A stretch of 64,000 nucleotides of DNA from Kluyvera sp046569695 (GTDB taxonomy: Bacteria > Pseudomonadota > Gammaproteobacteria > Enterobacterales > Enterobacteriaceae). The translations under genes were made by a program, and so were the position numbers. Under the pieces are notes generated by a model that was not told the origin of the DNA, did not search any database, and saw only the letters and a program-made list of their open reading frames with translations. This document shows positions 58,797-64,000 of this stretch, piece after piece (position 1 is the first letter of the stretch; every line of letters starts with the position of its first letter). The stretch is taken from NCBI RefSeq assembly GCF_046569695.1, contig NZ_JBKHUI010000004.1:267404-331403 (forward strand), read 5' to 3'.

Positions 58797-59470
58797 GATA
58801 GTCTTGCCAAAAAATGATTAATTAAGAATATTCTACCAAGCGTATGCTCAATGATATCGTAACCAAAGTGGCGGCTTAGCTTTTTTCTCCATCTGAATTA
58901 CAAATTAGAATATTCCTAAACAAACCGTCAAGCCAACTGCACAAGCTAAGCTAAATTATAATGCACGATTACCGTCAACGATTCGCATTATCGTCCATGA
59001 GTAGAAAACCATAAATTAAAAGTGCCTTCTAATTATATTAAACCAAATGATTTCCCATATTATTTTCGTAATATGAGAATAAATGCTTAATCATTAAATA
59101 ACGATTTAATTAGCGTATGTTTTATACAACTTCATCGTCCCTATTTTATTTCACACGTTACCTGCTGAAGGGTAGCATCAACACCGTACCTTCCCACCAC
59201 GACATGCGTCGCCTGCCTTTCACCCTCGTGCCCGGCAAGACAACATTTCATTCCCTCTGCCTGTATAGTATTCCACCAGCACGCTATACTTATTGGGGTG
59301 ACAACGCTCTACTTTGTGAGTACACCGAGTAAATGACAACTTCGCCATCTTTAATTACTCTTTTTATTGATTTTCATCAGCTAAATTTGTCGGTTTTTTC
59401 GGCACATTTCACCCCTTACTTTTGATGCAGCACTGCGTCAATTTTTACAACTGGGCGATAGGTGTTAATA
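58797..59470. other. AT-rich pagP-dcuC divergent gap
   Basis: A 674-base gap, the longest in the window. It contains two AGAATATTC elements (58825-58833 and 58907-58915) near pagP, a CATATTA / TAATATG hairpin at 59056-59075, and an FNR box at 59367-59380. A 71-codon frame at 59117-59332 shows no recognisable protein. It may hold undescribed regulatory or small-RNA sequence. Confidence 0.6.
59367..59380 (+). promoter_or_regulatory. FNR box upstream of dcuC
   Basis: TTGAT-TTTC-ATCAG, one mismatch from the FNR consensus TTGAT-N4-ATCAA, 91 bases before the dcuC start. Fits the anaerobic, FNR-dependent expression known for dcuC. Confidence 0.75.
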
Positions 59471-60841
59471 ATGTTAACGTTCTTTGAACTCCTGATTGGT
59501 GTTGTGGTTATTGTGGGTGTAGCCCGCTACATCATCAAAGGTTATTCCGCAACGGGAGTCCTTTTCGTCGGTGGCTTACTGCTACTGATTGCCAGCGCAT
59601 TGATGGGTCACAAGATTTTACCTAGCAGCGCAACCAGCACGGGTTACTCTGCCACCGATATTGTTGAATACATCAAGATCTTATTAATGAGCCGCGGTGG
59701 CGACCTCGGCATGATGATTATGATGCTCTGTGGTTTTGCCGCTTATATGACGCATATCGGCGCGAATGATATGGTCGTTAAGCTGACCTCTAAACCGCTG
59801 AAGTTTATCAACTCACCTTATTTACTGATGATTGCGGCCTATTTCGTGGCCTGTCTGATGTCACTGGCCGTCTCTTCGGCAACCGGCCTCGGCGTACTGC
59901 TGATGGGTACCCTGTTCCCGGTGATGGTGAACGTCGGCATCAGCCGCGGCGCGGCGGCTGCAATCTGCGCCTCCCCGGCGGCAATTATTCTCTCTCCAAC
60001 GTCCGGTGACGTCGTGCTGGCAGCAAAAGCCGCAGAAATGCCGCTGATTGATTTCGCCTTTAAAACCACGCTGCCTATTTCCATCGTGGCGATTGTCGCC
60101 ATGGCGATTGCCCACTTCTTCTGGCAGCGCTACCTGGATAAAAAAGAGCATATCTCTCACGAAATGCTGGATGTGAATGAAATCTCCACCAGCGCGCCTC
60201 GCTTCTACGCTATTCTGCCGTTCACCCCTATTTTCGGCGTACTGATCTTTGACGGCAAATGGGGCCCGGAACTGCACATCATCGCCATTCTGGTTATCTG
60301 TATGCTGCTGGCGGCAGTACTGGAATTCTTCCGTGGCTTTAATACCCAGAACGTCTTTGCTGGCCTGGAAGTGGCCTACCGCGGAATGGCCGATGCCTTC
60401 GCCGGCGTGGTCATGCTGCTGGTTGCCGCAGGCGTTTTCGCCCAGGGTCTAAGCACCATCGGCTTTATTAACAGCCTGATTTCCATTGCCACATCGTTCG
60501 GCTCGGCCAGCATTATTCTCATGCTGGTGCTGGTGATCCTGACCATGCTGGCCGCGATGACCACCGGCTCCGGTAACGCGCCATTCTACGCTTTCGTGGA
60601 AATGATCCCGAAACTGGCGCACTCTTCCGGCATCAACCCGGCCTACCTGTCGATTCCGATGCTGCAGGCATCCAACCTCGGTCGTACCATCTCCCCGGTT
60701 TCCGGCGTAGTGGTTGCGGTTGCCGGTATGGCGAAGATCTCTCCGTTTGAAGTGGTTAAACGCACGTCGGTACCGGTCATCATTGGGCTTATCGTGGTGA
60801 TTATCGCCACCGAGGTCCTGGTGCCCGGCGTCGCCGGATAA
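59471..60841 (+). CDS. dcuC: Anaerobic C4-dicarboxylate transporter DcuC
   Basis: Inner-membrane carrier for succinate efflux during glucose fermentation, 456 residues (E. coli 461), with about twelve membrane segments. The start MLTFFELLIGVVV is the family start with ATAGGTG upstream; a GTG 9 bases earlier is less likely. Conserved SSATGLGVLLMGTLFPVM and TGSGNAPFYAFVEMIPKLA segments are present. Confidence 0.97.
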   Translation: MLTFFELLIGVVVIVGVARYIIKGYSATGVLFVGGLLLLIASALMGHKILPSSATSTGYSATDIVEYIKILLMSRGGDLGMMIMMLCGFAAYMTHIGANDMVVKLTSKPLKFINSPYLLMIAAYFVACLMSLAVSSATGLGVLLMGTLFPVMVNVGISRGAAAAICASPAAIILSPTSGDVVLAAKAAEMPLIDFAFKTTLPISIVAIVAMAIAHFFWQRYLDKKEHISHEMLDVNEISTSAPRFYAILPFTPIFGVLIFDGKWGPELHIIAILVICMLLAAVLEFFRGFNTQNVFAGLEVAYRGMADAFAGVVMLLVAAGVFAQGLSTIGFINSLISIATSFGSASIILMLVLVILTMLAAMTTGSGNAPFYAFVEMIPKLAHSSGINPAYLSIPMLQASNLGRTISPVSGVVVAVAGMAKISPFEVVKRTSVPVIIGLIVVIIATEVLVPGVAG

Positions 60842-60860
60842 TCATTTATCGGATAAATAA

Positions 60861-60890
60861 AATAAGGCGCCTGAGAGCGCCTTATTTTAT
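60861..60890 (+). terminator. Intrinsic terminator of dcuC
   Basis: Stem AATAAGGCGC / GCGCCTTATT with a 7-base loop and a TTATTTTAT tail. Confidence 0.9.
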
Positions 60891-60935
60891 TATGTAATAA
60901 CGTCACTAAATGATTAAAAACGTGGAGTCAGGAAA

Positions 60936-61736
60936 ATGTTAGGGAAGAATATTGTATCAGGATGCGCGCTGCTGCTCTGCGCTGGCAGCCTTCAAGCGGC
61001 CCCACTGGCACCCACACAATATGGCGACTTCGACCGTTACGTCCTGGCACTCTCCTGGCAAAACGGGTTTTGCCAGAGCCAGCATGATAGAAACCGCAAA
61101 GAGCCGCTAGAGTGCCAGCGGACAACAGAGGCCGCCAATAAGGCCGATTATCTGACGGTACACGGCCTATGGCCTGGGCTGCCGGGCTCCATTGCCTCAC
61201 GCGGCGTGGACAACAACCGCTGGATGCGTTTCGGCTGCGCCACGCGTCCGATCCCTAATATGCCGGAAGCGAAAGCCAGCCGGAAATGTGCCGCCGATGA
61301 GACCGGTTTGTCGTTGGAGGTGGCCAATAAACTCAACCAGGTGATGCCGGGCAGCGGTGGGGAAACTTGCCTTGAGCGCTACGAGTACGCCAAGCACGGC
61401 GTCTGCTTCGGCTTCGATCCGGATGCCTACTTCGGCACCATGGTGCGCATGAATAGCGAAGTGAAGCAAAGCGCGATAGGTCAGTTCCTTGCCGCTAACT
61501 ACGGCAAAACCGTTACCCGCGCGAGCTTTGACGATGCGGTTGCCCGTGCCTTTGGCAAAGAGAATGTGAAAGCGGTCAAGCTGACCTGCGACGGCAACCC
61601 GGCCTATCTGACCGAAATGCAGATTGCCATTAAATCTGCCAGCATCAACAACCCGCTCAGCGCAGATTCACTGCTTCCACAGCCGCACCCCGGCAACTGC
61701 GGTAAACAGTTCATCCTGGATAAAAACGGCTACTAA
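60936..61736 (+). CDS. rna: Ribonuclease I (RNase T2 family)
   Basis: Broad-specificity periplasmic RNase, 266 residues (E. coli 268). The signal peptide ends LQA near residue 21. CAS-1 LTVHGLWPGLP and CAS-2 CLERYEYAKHGVC carry the catalytic histidines and the Glu/Lys pair. It follows dcuC on the same strand, as in E. coli. Confidence 0.97.
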   Translation: MLGKNIVSGCALLLCAGSLQAAPLAPTQYGDFDRYVLALSWQNGFCQSQHDRNRKEPLECQRTTEAANKADYLTVHGLWPGLPGSIASRGVDNNRWMRFGCATRPIPNMPEAKASRKCAADETGLSLEVANKLNQVMPGSGGETCLERYEYAKHGVCFGFDPDAYFGTMVRMNSEVKQSAIGQFLAANYGKTVTRASFDDAVARAFGKENVKAVKLTCDGNPAYLTEMQIAIKSASINNPLSADSLLPQPHPGNCGKQFILDKNGY

Positions 61737-61746
61737 TCGTTTGATA

Positions 61747-61767
61747 CGCCCCCGACCTTAGGGGGCG
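61747..61767. terminator. Short GC-rich hairpin between rna and hydrolase gene
   Basis: CGCCCCC / GGGGGCG with a 7-base loop and no T-run. It lies 10 bases after rna and close to the convergent hydrolase stop, so it may act as a weak terminator for either gene. Confidence 0.5.
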
Positions 61768-61774
61768 ATTCGCG

Positions 61775-62605
61775 CTACTGCTCGATAAACGACAGCAGAT
61801 CGTCGTTGATCTGGTGCTTATGCGTGGTACAGATCCCATGCGAGCCGCCGTGATACACCTTCAGCTCCGCGTCAGGCAGAATTTCCGCCGCCACTTTCCC
61901 GCAGGTTTCAAACGGCACAATCTGATCGTCATCGCCGTGAATCACCAGCGTTGGGATCGTCATTCTGCGCAGGTCCTCGCGCAGGTCGGTTTCTGAGAAC
62001 GCCTTGATGCAGTCGTACAGCGCCTTAATCGAACCCTGTAGCCCTTGCTCAACAAAGCCTTCACGCACCGCTTTCGACTCCTTCGCCCCTGGACGGTTAT
62101 AGCCGTAAAACGCCGCCGTCAGCTCATAGAAAAACGCGCCACGATCGTTAATCACCCCGTCACGAATACCGTCGAAGACCTCCAGCGGCACGCCGTTCGG
62201 GTTAAAGTCCGTTTTCACCATAATGGGCGTTACCGCGCCAATCAGCACCGCTTTAGCCACCCGTTGCGTGCCGTGGCGGCCGATATAGCGAGCCACCTCG
62301 CCGCCGCCGGTTGAGTGACCGACGTGCACCGCATCCTTCAGATTCAGATGGGCGGTCAGCTCCGCCAGATCATCCGCATACTGGTCCATATTGTGCCCAT
62401 CCCAGGGCTGCGCCGAGCGCCCATGGCCTCGTCTATCGTGGGCGATAACCCGATACCCCTTTGACCCCAGATACAGCATCTGATCCTCAAACGCATCAGA
62501 TGTCAGCGGCCAGCCGTGACTAAACACAATTGGCTGTCCGCTCCCCCAATCTTTAAACCAGAGATAGCTACCATCTTTCAGGGTCAGTTTATCGAAACCA
62601 CTCAT
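61775..62605 (-). CDS. Alpha/beta hydrolase, non-heme chloroperoxidase/esterase type
   Basis: A 276-residue enzyme of the cofactor-free haloperoxidase/arylesterase subgroup. Oxyanion FSHGWPLTSD is near residue 30, the nucleophile serine in HVGHSTGGGEVARY near residue 97, the Asp in VIHGDDDQIVP near residue 225 and the His in HGGSHGICTTH near residue 255. Physiological substrate unknown. The start MSGFDKLTL follows AGGAGATCGT; an upstream frame is rejected. E. coli K-12 lacks this gene between rna and rnk. Confidence 0.88.
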   Translation of the reverse strand: MSGFDKLTLKDGSYLWFKDWGSGQPIVFSHGWPLTSDAFEDQMLYLGSKGYRVIAHDRRGHGRSAQPWDGHNMDQYADDLAELTAHLNLKDAVHVGHSTGGGEVARYIGRHGTQRVAKAVLIGAVTPIMVKTDFNPNGVPLEVFDGIRDGVINDRGAFFYELTAAFYGYNRPGAKESKAVREGFVEQGLQGSIKALYDCIKAFSETDLREDLRRMTIPTLVIHGDDDQIVPFETCGKVAAEILPDAELKVYHGGSHGICTTHKHQINDDLLSFIEQ

Positions 62606-62839
62606 ACGATCTCCTGTACAGGAAGGACGCTGCCAGGTGCAGCCTAAAAAGAATAATCCAGATTTATAGGTTGCGATGTATTTCGCACAAAATTCACACA
62701 ACACCGTTCGTTGCCATTCTCGAATGTGCGCTGTATCACTTCAAACCTGACCTCAGGATCAGTATGATGGGATGAGATGAACCCTTGCCGCTGGCGGTGA
62801 GGGTTTTCTTTTGGATAATCGATAGACATGGAGTAAATA

Positions 62840-63250
62840 ATGACCAGACCTGCCATCATTATTAATGAGTTCGATGCCGAGCGTATCGACCGCCTGCTTG
62901 AGCAACCTGCTTACGCAAATTCCCCGGTGGCGAACGCGCTAAACGACGAACTGGATCGTGCCCAGATGTGTGCCCCAGAGGACATGCCGCATGATGTAGT
63001 GAGTATGAATAGCCAGGTCAGATTCCGCGATCTCACCACTGGAGAAGAGCGCGTCCGTACGCTGGTCTTCCCGGCCCAGATGACCGATAGCAGCAGCCAG
63101 CTTTCCGTGATGGCCCCGGTTGGCGCCGCGCTGCTCGGCCTGCGCGCGGGCAGCGCCATTCACTGGGAACTGCCGGGCGGTACTTCTACCCATCTCGAAG
63201 TGCTCGAACTGCTTTACCAGCCGGAAGCCGCTGGCGAATTTCATCGCTAA
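62840..63250 (+). CDS. rnk: Regulator of nucleoside diphosphate kinase Rnk
   Basis: A 136-residue GreA/GreB-like RNA polymerase-binding protein without the cleavage-stimulating coiled-coil tip. MTRPAIIINEFDAERIDRLLEQPAY matches Rnk, and the C-terminal FKBP-like domain includes QLSVMAPVGAALLGL and IHWELPGG. ATGGAGTAAATA precedes the start. Confidence 0.95.
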   Translation: MTRPAIIINEFDAERIDRLLEQPAYANSPVANALNDELDRAQMCAPEDMPHDVVSMNSQVRFRDLTTGEERVRTLVFPAQMTDSSSQLSVMAPVGAALLGLRAGSAIHWELPGGTSTHLEVLELLYQPEAAGEFHR

Positions 63251-63434
63251 TCTCCCGCGCTAACCTATTAAGAGGATGTTCTGCATCCTCTTTCTGTTTT
63301 TGCTCCCTCAACTCCTACCCACTTCACGAAACTTTACAACGCCCCTCGCCTCGATAAACTATTTTGCGAACTAAATGACATATTTAGAACCTATTATGTG
63401 TTCTGATAGTTCCACAAAGACAAGGAGGAGCCAT

Positions 63435-63863
63435 ATGTACAAAACAATCATTATGCCAGTTGATGTTTTTGAGATGGAATTGAGTGACAAAGCCGTTCGT
63501 CACGCGGAATTTTTAGCCCAGCAGGATGGCATTATCCATCTGCTTCACGTGCTGCCTGCATCAGCCAGCTACACCATGAGCCGCTTTGCCGCCGACCTGC
63601 GCCGCTTTGAAGAGCATCTGCAGCAGGAAGCCGAAAGCCGCCTGACCACCATGGTGAGCCATTTCAGCATCGACCCTTCGCGCATTAAGCTTCACGTTCG
63701 CCTCGGCAGCGTCCGCGATGCCGTGAACGAACTGGCGGAAGAACTGAACGCCGATATGGTGGTGATCGGTTCACGTAACCCGTCTATCAGCACGCACCTG
63801 CTTGGCTCCAACGCTTCCAGCGTTATCCGCCACGCGCATATCCCAGTATTAGTCGTCAGATAA
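63435..63863 (+). CDS. uspG: Universal stress protein UspG
   Basis: A 142-residue Usp-domain protein, equal to E. coli. MYKTIIMPVDVFEMELSDKA begins the first strand with the nucleotide-contacting Asp, and the ATP-binding loop G-S-R-N-P-x(5)-L-L-G-S-N-A-S is visible near residue 118. GACAAGGAGGAGCC is a strong Shine-Dalgarno, and 60 bases of upstream in-frame sequence are rejected. Confidence 0.95.
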   Translation: MYKTIIMPVDVFEMELSDKAVRHAEFLAQQDGIIHLLHVLPASASYTMSRFAADLRRFEEHLQQEAESRLTTMVSHFSIDPSRIKLHVRLGSVRDAVNELAEELNADMVVIGSRNPSISTHLLGSNASSVIRHAHIPVLVVR

Positions 63864-63864
63864 T

Positions 63865-63892
63865 GTAGCCGGCCAGGCAAAACGCCGCCGGG
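63865..63892. repeat. REP-like half element after uspG
   Basis: GTAGCCGGCCAGGCAAAACG then CCGCCGGG resembles the arms of the 39604-39670 inverted repeat (GTAGCCCGGCCAGGCGAAGC) with changes. It is a single copy rather than a pair. Confidence 0.6.
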
Positions 63893-63914
63893 AAATAGCA
63901 GTCACAATAAATAT

Positions 63915-63938
63915 CCTCCGGCATAGCCGGAGGTTTTT
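63915..63938. terminator. Intrinsic terminator downstream of uspG
   Basis: CCTCCGGC / GCCGGAGG with a 3-base loop and TTTTT, positioned for the + strand uspG transcript. Confidence 0.88.
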
Positions 63939-63960
63939 CTGATGCGCCTATAAGGCTCTC

Positions 63961-64000
63961 TTACCAGCCGCGCCCTAACAGGCGCATACGATCTGACATT
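63961..64000 (-). CDS. Possible C-terminal codons of a minus-strand gene
   Basis: Reading the minus strand into a TAA at 63963-63961 gives SDRMRLLGRGW before the stop. The position after a terminator, at the edge of a gene-dense region, makes a convergent gene plausible. Too short to identify. Confidence 0.3.
   Translation of the reverse strand, partial: MSDRMRLLGRGW

Noticed and set aside
59117..59332. 71-codon open frame in the pagP-dcuC gap
   Set aside because: No Shine-Dalgarno, no recognisable domain, and atypical residue composition. Probably chance in a long gap.

Overview
The window is a chromosomal segment of an enteric gammaproteobacterium (Enterobacteriaceae). Gene order and protein sequence closely follow the Escherichia coli region from pgm/seqA to uspG, read in the opposite orientation to the K-12 map. 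E. coli-type REP palindromes, a glnX-metT type tRNA operon and intact nagEBACD support this. The extra repeats and accessory loci look more like the Enterobacter/Klebsiella/Kosakonia/Lelliottia side of the family, but I cannot fix the genus from the sequence.

Layout. 1-4.0 kb: pgm (cut by the window edge), seqA, ybfF, ybfE, fldA, the fur leader ORF uof, and fur. 4.0-14.5 kb: amino-sugar block with chitoporin chiP and lipoprotein chiQ, glnS, the GlcNAc PTS gene nagE and the divergent nagBACD operon; NagC operator-like palindromes lie in both the nagE-nagB and the chiP-glnS gaps. 14.8-20.4 kb: an accessory locus absent from the K-12 map, with a GH67 alpha-glucuronidase, a GPH-type symporter, a KdgM-type porin and a Tat-exported amidohydrolase. 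It reads as an uptake and breakdown route for glucuronate-decorated (xylo-)oligosaccharides. 20.6-22.3 kb: asnB.

22.5-26.8 kb: a second accessory block of six genes placed between asnB and the tRNA operon. It has a P1B-type ATPase with an unusual membrane metal motif (SCALKLSTP) and five small proteins. Three of the six products share an N-terminal HxxPxRxRxR motif and two share a GAAxTxLLTN membrane motif. This matches the general description of six-gene fez (ferrosome, iron-storage organelle) operons and is the most interesting system in the window. It was not named from a database search.

26.9-27.7 kb: seven tRNAs (Met-Leu-Gln-Gln-Met-Gln-Gln). 27.8-40.2 kb: ubiF, miaB, a heat-shock-type ybeZ-ybeY-ybeX-lnt operon, gltI-sroC-gltJKL glutamate/aspartate importer, rihA and ybeL. 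40.4-53.5 kb: a long run of co-directional housekeeping genes, leuS-lptE-holA-nadD-cobC-rsfS-rlmH-mrdA-mrdB-rlpA-dacA-ybeD-lipB, linking translation, LPS export, NAD and cobalamin metabolism, ribosome silencing and cell elongation. 53.8-64 kb: ybeF, lipA, tatE, ybeM, crcB, cspE, pagP, dcuC, rna, an alpha/beta hydrolase at the place where K-12 has a different local gene set, rnk and uspG. The right edge may hold the last codons of one further minus-strand gene.
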